From: SG8-41 sp036397875
GTDB lineage: Bacteria > Pseudomonadota > Gammaproteobacteria > Burkholderiales > SG8-41
Reading direction: 5' to 3'
NCBI GenBank assembly: GCA_036397875.1
Contig: DASWIC010000048.1
Coordinates: 1-64,000, forward strand
Length of the DNA: 64,000 nt
In this document: in pieces, positions 1 through 9,910 of the stretch
Layout of the letters: each line of letters opens with the position of its first letter
How positions within the stretch are numbered: position 1 is the stretch's first letter
Position numbers and translations under genes: made by a program
Notes under the pieces: model-generated
What the model was told of the DNA's origin: nothing
Database searches by the model: none
Seen by the model: the letters and a program-made list of their open reading frames with translations, nothing else

Positions 1-9
1 CCTGCCTCC

Positions 10-1116
10 GTGCTGGAGCTCTATCAGGAGGCCCTGCGACGGCGCGGGTTCGAGCCGGACGCTTCGCAGCACGCGGCCGTGCTGCGGCTGCAGCAGCTCT
101 ACGAGGCGTGGAGCGACTACAAGCGCCAGCGCAGCACCGCGCTCCGCCGCCTGGTCGTGCATCCGCCGCTCCCGCGCGGCGTCTACCTGTGGGGCCCCGT
201 GGGGCGCGGCAAGACTTTCCTCATGGACAGCTTCTACCGGTGCCTGCCGCTCACGCGCCGCCGCCGCGTGCATTTTCACCATTTCATGCGCGATGCGCAC
301 CGGGAGCTCGACGCGCTGAAGGGCACGGTGGATCCCCTCGACGCGCTCGCCGGCCGCATCGCCAAGCGCTACCGCCTGATCTGCTTCGACGAGATCGCGC
401 TCTCGGACGTGGCGGACGCGCTGATCCTCGGGCGGCTGCTCGCGCGCACCCTGGAGAAGGGCGTGGTCTACTGCATGACCTCGAACTATCACCCGGACGA
501 GCTCTACCAGGGCGGCCTCAAGCGCGAGGACTTCCTGCCGGCGATCGAGCTGGTCAAGTCGCGGCTCGACGTGATTCAGGTGGACGGGGGCATCGACTAC
601 CGGAAACGGGCACTGCAGCAGGTGAAGGTCTATCATGCCCCGCTCTCCCCCGAAACCGACCGGGCGTTGATGCGGGCGTTCAGGCAGATCGCGGAAGTGG
701 AAGAGGAACGTCACGAGCTCGACGTCGAAGGGCGCGTCATCCCGTACCGGCACCGCGCGGGCGGCGCCGTGTGGTTCGATTTCAAGGTGATCTGCGGCTG
801 GGGCCGCTCCCAGAACGATTACATCGACCTGGCCAAGCGCTTCCACACCGTCGTCGTCTCGGGGGTGCCGCGCATGTCACTTGAGCAAGCCGACGCCGCG
901 CGCCGCTTCACGCTGCTGGTGGATGTCTTCTACGACCAGCGCGTGAAGCTCATCCTGTCCGCGGAAGCCGCGCCCGATCAGCTGCTCCTGCGCGGAACGC
1001 GCAGCGGCGACGCCCAGCTGCAGGCGATGATCTTCCAGTTCAACCGTACCGCGAGCCGGCTCGCCGAAATGCAGACGCGGGAGTATCTCAACCAGCCGCG
1101 CGCGGTGCCGGAGTAG
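10..1116 (+). CDS. zapE: Cell division protein ZapE (AFG1-like ATPase)
   Basis: AAA-type ATPase of the ZapE/AFG1 family, which in E. coli associates with the FtsZ ring during constriction and under stress. The Walker A motif GPVGRGKT is at residues 62-69 and the Walker B region LICFDEIALSD at about 123-133, in the family's usual order. The length of 368 residues fits the family (about 375). The start given is a GTG nine bases from the window edge. The frame stays open to the edge, so the true start may lie upstream and the 5' end may be incomplete. The next gene follows after 9 bases on the same strand, so co-transcription is possible. Confidence 0.9.
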   Translation: MLELYQEALRRRGFEPDASQHAAVLRLQQLYEAWSDYKRQRSTALRRLVVHPPLPRGVYLWGPVGRGKTFLMDSFYRCLPLTRRRRVHFHHFMRDAHRELDALKGTVDPLDALAGRIAKRYRLICFDEIALSDVADALILGRLLARTLEKGVVYCMTSNYHPDELYQGGLKREDFLPAIELVKSRLDVIQVDGGIDYRKRALQQVKVYHAPLSPETDRALMRAFRQIAEVEEERHELDVEGRVIPYRHRAGGAVWFDFKVICGWGRSQNDYIDLAKRFHTVVVSGVPRMSLEQADAARRFTLLVDVFYDQRVKLILSAEAAPDQLLLRGTRSGDAQLQAMIFQFNRTASRLAEMQTREYLNQPRAVPE

Positions 1117-1125
1117 GATCGTCAT

Positions 1126-2109
1126 ATGGACACGTTCAGCGCGCTGCGGATCTTCAGCGAGGGGGGAAAAATCGCCGGACGGGTGACCGAGATGTCGCTG
1201 GAGGAGCTCTCGCCCGGAGAAGTGGTATTCCGGAACACGTATTCGAGCGTGAACTACAAGGACGCGCTGGCGGCGACCGGCGCCGGCAGGATCATCCGCG
1301 CTTTCCCGCGCGTCGGGGGCATTGATGCCGCGGGCGTGGTCGAATCGTCCTTCGATCCCCGTTTCCACGCCCGCGAAGAGGTGATCTGCACCAGCTACGA
1401 GCTCGGGGTCTCGCACGACGGCGGTTTTGCGCAATACTGCCGGGTACCGGCGGACTGGGTGGTCCCGCTGCCCGCCGGGCTGGCGCTGCGCGAGGCCGCG
1501 GCGCTGGGCGTCGCCGGATACACCGCGGGGCTGGCGGTGGAGTTGCTGGAGTTGAACGGCATGGCCCCGAAAAACGGCAAGGTCCTGGTCAACGGCGCGA
1601 CCGGCGGCGTGGCGACCCTGGCCATCGACATGCTGGCGAAGCTCGGCTATCACGTGGTTGCCGTGACGGGCAAAGACGCGGAACACGACTTTCTGAAGCA
1701 GCTCGGGGCGCAGGAAGTGCTGTCCCGGCATACGCTCGAGATGGGGAGCCGCCCGCTGGAAAAGGCGATGTGGGCGGCGGCGTTCGACTCGGTGGGCGGC
1801 GAGAGCCTGGCTTGGCTCACGCGCACCATGCAGCCGGAGGGGCTGATCGCGAGCTTCGGCAACGCCGGGGGCATCGAGCTCAAGACCACGGTGCTGCCGT
1901 TCATCCTGCGCGGGGTGCGCCTGATCGGGGTGAGCTCGGGAGAGACACTGATGCCCCTGCGGCGGAAAATCTGGGGCCGGCTGGCCACCGACTTGAAGCC
2001 GCGCCACCTGGCCGAGATCGCGCACGACATCACGCTGGGAGAGCTGCCGGCCTATTTCGAGAAGATGTTGAAGGGGCAGATACGCGGCAGGGCGGTGGTC
2101 AAGCTGTAA
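1126..2109 (+). CDS. acuI: Acrylyl-CoA reductase / YhdH-type quinone oxidoreductase
   Basis: Medium-chain dehydrogenase/reductase of the YhdH/YhfP (AcuI) family, which reduces acrylyl-CoA to propionyl-CoA with NADPH. The 327 residues match the family (about 325). An N-terminal catalytic GroES-like fold carries the typical SSVNYKDALAATG stretch near residue 40. The Rossmann motif NGATGGVATLAI is near residue 155. No zinc-binding cysteine cluster is seen, as expected for this zinc-free branch. The ATG follows zapE by 9 bases, and an MFS gene follows after 16 bases. The substrate is inferred from the family; a general quinone reductase role cannot be excluded. Confidence 0.85.
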   Translation: MDTFSALRIFSEGGKIAGRVTEMSLEELSPGEVVFRNTYSSVNYKDALAATGAGRIIRAFPRVGGIDAAGVVESSFDPRFHAREEVICTSYELGVSHDGGFAQYCRVPADWVVPLPAGLALREAAALGVAGYTAGLAVELLELNGMAPKNGKVLVNGATGGVATLAIDMLAKLGYHVVAVTGKDAEHDFLKQLGAQEVLSRHTLEMGSRPLEKAMWAAAFDSVGGESLAWLTRTMQPEGLIASFGNAGGIELKTTVLPFILRGVRLIGVSSGETLMPLRRKIWGRLATDLKPRHLAEIAHDITLGELPAYFEKMLKGQIRGRAVVKL

Positions 2110-2125
2110 TTCCAAGAGCCGAACC

Positions 2126-3310
2126 ATGAGCGTGGAGCGCGCAAGAAGCGGCGAACTGTTCCTCAACATCGGGCACGCGCTCGACCACCTGTTCCTGCTG
2201 ATCTATCCGACGGTGGTGCTGGCGATGTCGCCCGAATTCGGGAGGAGCTACAGCGAGATGCTGCCGCTCGCGCTGGGCGGGTTCATCGCGTTCGGCGCGG
2301 GATCGCTGCCTGCCGGCTGGCTTGCCGACCGCTGGAGCCGCCGCGGCATGATGATCGTGTTCTTCATCGGCATCGGGGCGGCGTCGATACTCACCGGGCT
2401 CACGCACTCGACGTGGCAGATCGCCGCGGCGCTCACCCTGGTGGGATTGTTCGGCGCGATCTACCACCCCGTGGGCATCGCGATGCTGGTGAGCGGGCGC
2501 GAGAAAGTGGGCAAGGTGCTCGGCGTCAACGGCGTCTATGGCAATCTCGGGGTAGCGTTCGCGGCGCTGATCGCCGGGGCGCTGGCGTACTGGATCAGCT
2601 GGCGCGCGGCGTTCATCATCCCGGGGCTGGCATCGATCGCGGTCGGGATCCTGTTTGCCGTGACGGTGCCTGAGGCGGCGGCAGCGGCAAGACCCTCCGG
2701 CGGGGGGCCGCGAGCGGGCTTCTCGCGGGGGCTGCTCGCCCGCGTCTTCGCGATTCTCGTTGTTACGACAATGTTCGGCGGCGTCATCTTCAATTCCACG
2801 ACAGTCGCCATGCCCAAGATCTTCGACGAGCGCCTGTCCTCGCTGGTCAACACGACGCTGGGAATCGGGATCCTGGTCTCGCTGGTGTACGCCTTTGCCG
2901 CGGCGGCCCAGCTGGTGGTGGGTCACCTGCTCGACCGCGGCGCGCTCAAGTCGGTCCTGGTCACGGTGCTCGGCCTGCAGGTGCCGCTGCTGCTGGCCGC
3001 GGCCTTCTTCGACAACTACCTGATGCTGGCGGTGGCGATGGCGATGATGTTCTTCGTATTCGGGCAGATTCCGATCAACGACGCCATGGTCGCCGCCTAC
3101 ACGGACGAAGCGTGGCGGTCGCGCATGTACGCGCTGCGTTACGTGGTGTCGTTCGGCGCGAGCGCCCTGGCGCTGCCGCTGGTGGCGGCGATGCACCGCT
3201 ACAGCAGCGACTTCAAGTACCTGTTTTTTGCGCTCGCGGCGATGGCGGCTCTGATGTTCACGACGTCGATCTGGCTGCCTTCGCGCAGCGGCCAGCGCGC
3301 GCCGGCATAG
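2126..3310 (+). CDS. Major facilitator superfamily transporter
   Basis: A 394-residue hydrophobic protein with about twelve predicted membrane segments. The loop GWLADRWSRRGMM between the second and third segments is the MFS signature. The half-repeat arrangement includes a polar central loop near residues 185-205 rich in Ala, Pro and Gly. It ends four bases before the convergent SDR gene. The substrate cannot be told from sequence; the position after an acuI-type reductase might suggest an organic acid, but this is only inference. Confidence 0.85.
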   Translation: MSVERARSGELFLNIGHALDHLFLLIYPTVVLAMSPEFGRSYSEMLPLALGGFIAFGAGSLPAGWLADRWSRRGMMIVFFIGIGAASILTGLTHSTWQIAAALTLVGLFGAIYHPVGIAMLVSGREKVGKVLGVNGVYGNLGVAFAALIAGALAYWISWRAAFIIPGLASIAVGILFAVTVPEAAAAARPSGGGPRAGFSRGLLARVFAILVVTTMFGGVIFNSTTVAMPKIFDERLSSLVNTTLGIGILVSLVYAFAAAAQLVVGHLLDRGALKSVLVTVLGLQVPLLLAAAFFDNYLMLAVAMAMMFFVFGQIPINDAMVAAYTDEAWRSRMYALRYVVSFGASALALPLVAAMHRYSSDFKYLFFALAAMAALMFTTSIWLPSRSGQRAPA

Positions 3311-3314
3311 CCCG

Positions 3315-4070
3315 CTAGAAAGCGAACCGGCTCATTCCGCCATCGACCGGAGTCACGGTCCCGGTGATGTAGCCGGCCCGCGGCGAGGCGAGGAACACGG
3401 CGAGGTTGGCGAGCTCCTCCGGCTCGCCGAAGCGGCCCATGGGGATGTTTTCGGCAGCGAACTTCCTGCGGTCCTCGTCCGTCGGGTGGAAGCGCACGAT
3501 CTGCTCGCTCATGATGCGCCCCGGCTGGATCGAGTTGATGGTGATGCCGTGCTTTGCCATCTCGCGCGACAGGCCCTTGGCCCAGGCGTGCACCGCGGCC
3601 TTGGCCGAATTGGCGGCGTTGAGGCTGCGCGGCTCGGAAGTGCCGGTGATGTTGATGACGCGGCCCCAGCGGCTCGCGATCATGCCGGGAATCACTGCGT
3701 GGGACAGCTCGCGCAGCCGGATGAAGTTCACCAGAATCCCCTCCGCCCACTGCTCCTTGGTCGCCTCGAAGGGGTAGGGCCGGCTGCCGCCCGCGGCGTT
3801 CACCAGGATATCGATGCGGCCGAGCCCTTTTCCGGCCACGGTGGCGAGCTGCTCAGCGGATCCTTCCCGGTAAAGATCCGTTTCGAGCACCAGCGGCTCG
3901 GCGCCACGCTGCGAGATGATTTCCCGCGCCAGCTCCTCGAGCAGATTGACCCGCCGTGCCGCGACGGCGAGCTTGACGCCCTCGCGCGCGAGCCCGAGGG
4001 CGATCGCGCGCCCGATGCCGCGGGAAGCGCCGGTGACGAGGGCGGTTTTTCCGGCGAGCTGAAGATCCAT
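3315..4070 (-). CDS. SDR-family protein lacking the catalytic tyrosine
   Basis: Short-chain dehydrogenase/reductase fold of 251 residues. The cofactor motif TGASRGIG is at residues 13-20, NAAG at 91-94, and a C-terminal PVDGG at 241-245. The active-site helix reads LNAANSAKAAV: Lys157 is present, but the position four residues before it, normally the catalytic Tyr, is Ala153. The reverse complement of the DNA confirms this reading. Classical reductase chemistry is therefore doubtful, and the protein may be a divergent subfamily with another mechanism or a non-catalytic binder. Start is the ATG three bases beyond the end of the VOC gene, so the two are almost certainly co-transcribed. Confidence 0.85.
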   Translation of the reverse strand: MDLQLAGKTALVTGASRGIGRAIALGLAREGVKLAVAARRVNLLEELAREIISQRGAEPLVLETDLYREGSAEQLATVAGKGLGRIDILVNAAGGSRPYPFEATKEQWAEGILVNFIRLRELSHAVIPGMIASRWGRVINITGTSEPRSLNAANSAKAAVHAWAKGLSREMAKHGITINSIQPGRIMSEQIVRFHPTDEDRRKFAAENIPMGRFGEPEELANLAVFLASPRAGYITGTVTPVDGGMSRFAF

Positions 4071-4073
4071 CCT

Positions 4074-4613
4074 CTACCAGGTCGGAGCCTTGGGATTGTC
4101 CCGCGCGGCCTCCAGGGTGCGCGGTTGCGGCCCGGAGGCCAAAGGGCGCGAGCGGTCATTCGGCCCGAGCCGGTCCATGTCGCAGTAGAGCTCGAGGTGG
4201 TAGCCGTCCGGGTCGAGGAACTCGACGCTCGTGTGGCCGCCGAGGCGACGGCGCCCTTCGAAGACGATGGGAACGCCGCGCTCGCGCAGATACGAACGGA
4301 TCTCGAACAGCTCGTCGATGGAGCCGACCTCCATCGCGAAGTGGTGCAAGCGCACGTCGTCCTTCGCGGGCAACGCGGCGGCATCTCCCGCGGAGGGAAA
4401 GAGCGCCACGGTATGGTGATCGCCCACGGAGGTGAGAAAGACCCCGCCTTCGGGATTGCGGTCAGAGACGCGGAAGTTGAAGACCTCCGTGTAGAATTTC
4501 GTGGAGTGCTCGATGTCGCGGACCTGGATGACGACGTGACCGAGCTTGCGGATGCGCACGGGACTCGGCCGGCCGGTGGCCGGGGCCGGCTTCGGGTTTT
4601 CTATCAGGTTCAT
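4074..4613 (-). CDS. VOC (glyoxalase/dioxygenase-like) family protein
   Basis: A 179-residue protein with one vicinal-oxygen-chelate module pair. It begins RKLGHVVIQVRDIEHSTKFY near residue 22, continues with HHFAMEVGS in the middle, and ends with SVEFLDPDGYHLELYCD, the usual metal-ligand (His/Glu) pattern of glyoxalase and extradiol dioxygenase relatives. The frame is open further upstream, but that part would run through the tRNA gene. The ATG at 4613 is chosen because an AAGGAG Shine-Dalgarno lies about 6 bases before it. Downstream partner is the SDR gene. The substrate is unknown; aromatic-ring or thiol-conjugate metabolism are both possible. Confidence 0.85.
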   Translation of the reverse strand: MNLIENPKPAPATGRPSPVRIRKLGHVVIQVRDIEHSTKFYTEVFNFRVSDRNPEGGVFLTSVGDHHTVALFPSAGDAAALPAKDDVRLHHFAMEVGSIDELFEIRSYLRERGVPIVFEGRRRLGGHTSVEFLDPDGYHLELYCDMDRLGPNDRSRPLASGPQPRTLEAARDNPKAPTW

Positions 4614-4633
4614 GGTTGGCTCCTTGGATAGGC

Positions 4634-4725
<92 letters not shown>

Positions 4726-4735
4726 GGAAGACGGG

Positions 4736-4741
4736 ATTTTA
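4736..4741 (-). promoter_or_regulatory. Likely -10 element for tRNA-Ser
   Basis: Read on the minus strand this is TAAAAT, ending 10 bases before the mature 5' end of the tRNA. No clear -35 hexamer was found at 16-18 bases. It lies in the spacer after acs, so the tRNA may also be made by read-through from acs. Confidence 0.35.
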
Positions 4742-4793
4742 CCCTCCATTGATTTTCCGCGCGATGAGCGGCCGGCTGGTCCGGCTCCAATCA

Positions 4794-6851
<2,058 letters not shown>

Positions 6852-7027
6852 CGCGATCCCTCCTCATGAGACGCTCAGCGGGGGGCGACCAGGAGGCGCC
6901 CGCCCCGCAATCATCCGACCCCGGATTCGACTAAAATAGAAACATTAAAAGGCGCGATTGTAAAGTCGCGGGGCACCAGTCGGCCGGCATGTCGGTCCTC
7001 GTGCGATAATGCTTACGAATTGCCTAC

Positions 7028-7123
7028 GGCGGGCCTCCCCGCATTGCATGGTAGTGAACCTGGTCAGGTCCGGAAGGAAGCAGCCACAGCTATTCGTTGC
7101 AAGTGCCGGGGGTAGGGCTCGCC
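7028..7123 (+). ncRNA. ffs: Bacterial small signal recognition particle RNA (4.5S)
   Basis: Contains the near-invariant core GGTCAGGTCCGGAAGGAAGC with its GGAA tetraloop at about 7061-7082, and the matching GTGCCGGG half downstream. The ends GGCGGGCC and GGCTCGCC pair, giving the closed single-hairpin form of about 96 nt. Exact 5' and 3' ends are estimated from this pairing. A GATAAT sequence at 7005-7010 could be the -10. The position directly before dnaX-ybaB-recR is common in bacteria. The RNA binds Ffh and targets membrane proteins. Confidence 0.93.
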
Positions 7124-7135
7124 TCCCTATTTGTG

Positions 7136-7227
7136 GTGGACGGTGGCCGGTGGGCTCTGGTCCGAAGGCTTGCAGGTTCAAAGGTAAAATGCCGGTCACC
7201 GTTCACCGCCCACCGATCACCGGTATC
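7136..7227 (+). repeat. Heptad-periodic inverted repeat, consensus GTGNNCG
   Basis: The left arm has GTGGACG, GTGGCCG, GTGGGCT back to back (7136-7156). The right arm has CGGTCAC, CGTTCAC, CGCCCAC, CGATCAC (7193-7220) followed by a degenerate CGGTATC. Reverse-complemented, the right arm gives GTGATCG, GTGGGCG, GTGAACG, GTGACCG, the same consensus. The arms can fold on each other around a loop of about 36 bases. The element fills the space between the SRP RNA and dnaX and ends two bases before the dnaX GTG, where no Shine-Dalgarno is seen. Confidence 0.85.
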
Positions 7228-7229
7228 CT

Positions 7230-8804
7230 GTGACTCAGGTCCTTGCCCGCAAGTGGCGCCCCCGGACGTTTGCCGAGCTGGTCGGGCAGGAGCACGTGGT
7301 GCGGGCGCTCGAGAACGCGCTCGCGCAGCAGCGACTGCATCACGCGTATCTCTTCACGGGCACTCGCGGCGTGGGCAAGACCACGCTCGCCCGCATCATC
7401 GCCAAGGCGCTCAATTGCGAGACCGGCGTCACCCCGACGCCGTGCGGTCGTTGCGCGGCGTGCACGGAGATCGACGGCGGCCGCTTCGTCGACCTGCTCG
7501 AGCTCGACGCCGCTTCCAACACGCAAGTGGATAACATGCGCGACCTGCTGGAAAACGCGCTCTATGCACCGACCGCGGGCCGTTACAAGGTCTACATCAT
7601 CGACGAGGTGCACATGTTGTCGCGCAGCGCCTTCAACGCCATGCTGAAGACGCTGGAGGAGCCGCCGCAGCACGTCAAGTTCATCCTCGCCACCACCGAC
7701 CCCCAGAAGGTCCCGGTTACCGTGCTGTCGCGCTGCCTGCAGTTCGGTCTCAAGCGCATACCGGAACACGACATCGGGAGCCGTCTGCAGCACATACTGG
7801 ATGCCGAGGGCATTCGGCATGAGCCCGCGGCATTGGCGATTCTTGCCCGCGCGGCGCAGGGCAGCATGCGCGATGCGCTGTCGCTCCTCGACCAGGCGAT
7901 CGCCCACGGCGGCGGAGTCGTGGCTCAGGATTCCGTGCGCGCGATGCTCGGCGTCGTGGGGCGGGACCATCTGTTCGCGATTCTGCGGGCGCTGGCGGCG
8001 CGGGACGGCGCGGCTCTGGTCGCGGAGGCCGCGCGCATGGCCGAGCACAGCCTGTCGTTCGATGTGGCGTTGCAGGACATCGCCTCGCTCGTGCACCGGC
8101 TGGCGCTGGCGCAGGCGGTGCCCGGGACGGTGAGCGAGGACGATCCGGACCGCGGGACGATCGGCGAGGTCGCTGGCCTTTTCTCCGCGGAGGAGCTCCA
8201 GCTGTACTACCAGATTGCGATCCAGGGACGGGGCGATCTCGGGCTTGCGCCGGACGAGCACGCGGGCTTTGCCATGGCGCTGCTGAGAATGCTGGCGTTT
8301 GCGCCGGAGGGGCAGGGGGCCGTGGCAGCGGCAACGTCCGTCCTGCCGCCCCGGGAGCGCGCGCCTTCCGCGGCGCCGGTCGCCGGCTCAAAAAAAAACC
8401 GCGATGACGGGGACTGGCAACAGGTGGTCGACCGCCTGGGGCTGACCGGCATGGCGCGCGTGCTCGCGCAACATTGCGAGCTCGTCGCGCGCAACGCGGC
8501 CCGCATCGAGCTGCGGATCGCGCAGACACACCAGCACCTGCTCGATGGACCCTTCCAGCAGCGGCTGAAAGCGGCGCTGGAGCAGTATTTCGGCGCCCCG
8601 CTGAGGCTCTCGATCCAGGTGGTGCAGGACGCCGGCGGCTCGCCTGCCGCGGTCGCCGATCGTGTCCAGCGGCAGCGGCAGGAGCAGGCGATCGCGGAGA
8701 TCGAACGGGATCCCTTCGTGCGCGAGCTGGTGGAGAGCTTCGATGCGCGGGTGAATGAATCCTCGATCAAGCCGACATCTTCAACCAATAATGGCCAGCA
8801 GTAG
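7230..8804 (+). CDS. dnaX: DNA polymerase III subunit tau/gamma
   Basis: Clamp-loader ATPase of the replisome. Walker A GTRGVGKT is at 44-51, zinc-site cysteines at 63, 72, 75 and 78, Walker B VYIIDEVH at 121-128, and the SRC sensor motif LSRC near 165. The C-terminal part (about 400-524) is the shorter, variable tau region. Start is the GTG giving MTQVLARKWRP, the family's normal beginning; no Shine-Dalgarno precedes it, only the arm of an inverted repeat. An A9 run at codons 387-390 probably produces a short gamma-like form. ybaB and recR follow, the common order. Confidence 0.95.
   Translation: MTQVLARKWRPRTFAELVGQEHVVRALENALAQQRLHHAYLFTGTRGVGKTTLARIIAKALNCETGVTPTPCGRCAACTEIDGGRFVDLLELDAASNTQVDNMRDLLENALYAPTAGRYKVYIIDEVHMLSRSAFNAMLKTLEEPPQHVKFILATTDPQKVPVTVLSRCLQFGLKRIPEHDIGSRLQHILDAEGIRHEPAALAILARAAQGSMRDALSLLDQAIAHGGGVVAQDSVRAMLGVVGRDHLFAILRALAARDGAALVAEAARMAEHSLSFDVALQDIASLVHRLALAQAVPGTVSEDDPDRGTIGEVAGLFSAEELQLYYQIAIQGRGDLGLAPDEHAGFAMALLRMLAFAPEGQGAVAAATSVLPPRERAPSAAPVAGSKKNRDDGDWQQVVDRLGLTGMARVLAQHCELVARNAARIELRIAQTHQHLLDGPFQQRLKAALEQYFGAPLRLSIQVVQDAGGSPAAVADRVQRQRQEQAIAEIERDPFVRELVESFDARVNESSIKPTSSTNNGQQ
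8388..8407 (+). other. Candidate frameshift/slippage site in dnaX (A9 run)
   Basis: The codons TCA AAA AAA AAC contain nine consecutive A (8390-8398) in an otherwise GC-rich gene. After a -1 shift the ribosome reads AAA CCG CGA TGA, so translation stops at 8405-8407 after about 391 residues, just behind the ATPase/clamp-loader part. Loss of one A in the transcript also leads to a stop about 15 codons later. E. coli (A AAA AAG) and Thermus (A9, transcript slippage) use such sites in dnaX to make gamma. Confidence 0.7.
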
Positions 8805-8881
8805 GCGGCAAGCCGACGCATGTCGATGATGGCGATGTGCTCGCGCTGCCACAGCTCACCGCTCGCCCCCGGGAGAACAGC

Positions 8882-9205
8882 GTGAAAGGCGGAATCGGCA
8901 ATCTGATGAAGCAGGCGCAGCTGATGCAGGACAACATGAAAAAGCTGCAGGGCGAGCTCGCCGTGTCGGAAGTCGAAGGCGCATCCGGTTCCGGCATGGT
9001 GAAGATCGTCATGACCGGGCGCCACGAGGTGAAGCGCGTCACCATCGACCCGCGCCTGCTCGCCGACGACCGGGAGGTGTTGGAAGACCTGGTCGCGGCG
9101 GCGGTCAACGACGCCGTCCGGCGCGTGGACGCGATGACCCAGGAGAAAATGGCGGGCGTCACCGCGGGACTGCCGCTTCCGCCCGGCATGAAGCTTCCGT
9201 TCTAG
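8882..9205 (+). CDS. ybaB: Nucleoid-associated protein YbaB/EbfC
   Basis: Small DNA-binding protein of the YbaB/EbfC family, 107 residues, the usual size. It begins MKGGIGNLMKQAQLMQDNMK, the family's N-terminal helix, and ends with PLPPGMKLPF. The frame is open 15 codons further upstream, but the GTG at 8882 is chosen because it matches family N-termini and has GGGAG 7 bases before it. It lies between dnaX and recR, its standard place, and is probably in the same transcript. It forms dimers that bend DNA and likely helps organise the nucleoid. Confidence 0.93.
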   Translation: MKGGIGNLMKQAQLMQDNMKKLQGELAVSEVEGASGSGMVKIVMTGRHEVKRVTIDPRLLADDREVLEDLVAAAVNDAVRRVDAMTQEKMAGVTAGLPLPPGMKLPF

Positions 9206-9222
9206 TCCGCCTTCCTCCTTCG

Positions 9223-9819
9223 ATGAAGACGCCATCCTCGCTCAACGAGCTGATCGCGGCATTGCGCTGCCTGCCGGGCATGGGACCCAAGTCGGCGCAG
9301 CGCACGGCGTTTCACCTGTTGCAGCGCGACCAGACAGGGGCGGCGCGGCTGGCAGCGGCGCTCACCCAGGCCCTCGCGAAAATCCGCCAGTGCGAGCAGT
9401 GCAACAACTACGCCGAGGCCGCCGTGTGCGAGCTGTGCAGCTCGCCGCGGCGCGATGCGTCACTGCTATGCGTGGTGGAGTCGCCCGGCGATCTGCTCAT
9501 GCTGGAGCAGGCGCAGTGCTTTGAGGGAAAGTATTTCGTATTGATGGGCGCGCTGTCGCCGCTCGACGGGATCGGCCCGAAAGAGATCCAGTTCGACCGG
9601 CTGATCCGGCGGGCGACGGACGGATCGGTGCGCGAGGTGATACTCGCCACCAACTTCACGGTGGAAGGCGAAGCGACGGCGCATTATCTGGGCGAGGCCC
9701 TGCGGGCCCGGGGTCTTGCCGTGAGCCGCATCGCCCGCGGCCTTCCGGTCGGAGGGGAGCTCGAGCACGTCGACAGCGGCACGCTGGCGCAGGCGGTGCT
9801 CGAGCGCCGCGAGGTCTAG
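9223..9819 (+). CDS. recR: Recombination mediator protein RecR
   Basis: Partner of RecF/RecO in loading RecA at gaps. The 198 residues match the family. A helix-hairpin-helix region (LRCLPGMGPKSAQR, 14-27) is followed by a four-cysteine zinc site at 57, 60, 69 and 72, and then a Toprim domain (VVESPGDLLMLE, and later ATNFTVEGEATA). Starts 17 bases after ybaB and ends the dnaX-ybaB-recR group. Confidence 0.95.
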   Translation: MKTPSSLNELIAALRCLPGMGPKSAQRTAFHLLQRDQTGAARLAAALTQALAKIRQCEQCNNYAEAAVCELCSSPRRDASLLCVVESPGDLLMLEQAQCFEGKYFVLMGALSPLDGIGPKEIQFDRLIRRATDGSVREVILATNFTVEGEATAHYLGEALRARGLAVSRIARGLPVGGELEHVDSGTLAQAVLERREV

Positions 9820-9832
9820 AATCTCGACGCAA

Positions 9833-9899
9833 TGACGCAAAGAAGACACTGAAACAAATATCCGGGAGTCCTTTGCGTCTTTCTTCTTCCTTTGCGTCA
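9833..9899 (+). repeat. Intergenic inverted repeat between recR and rluB
   Basis: TGACGCAAAGAAGA (9833-9846) is matched in reverse by TCTTCTTCCTTTGCGTCA (9882-9899), with a three-base insertion. An extra copy of CTTTGCGTC stands at 9871-9879. The 7-bp period is degenerate here. The tail lies 11 bases before the rluB start. It is probably a worn member of the same class as the other heptad elements in the window. Confidence 0.6.
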
Positions 9900-9910
9900 G
9901 GATTCTGAAC

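Noticed and set aside
877..2169. A 430-codon minus-strand frame opposite zapE and the reductase
   Set aside because: It runs through two recognised genes and has no recognisable protein sequence.
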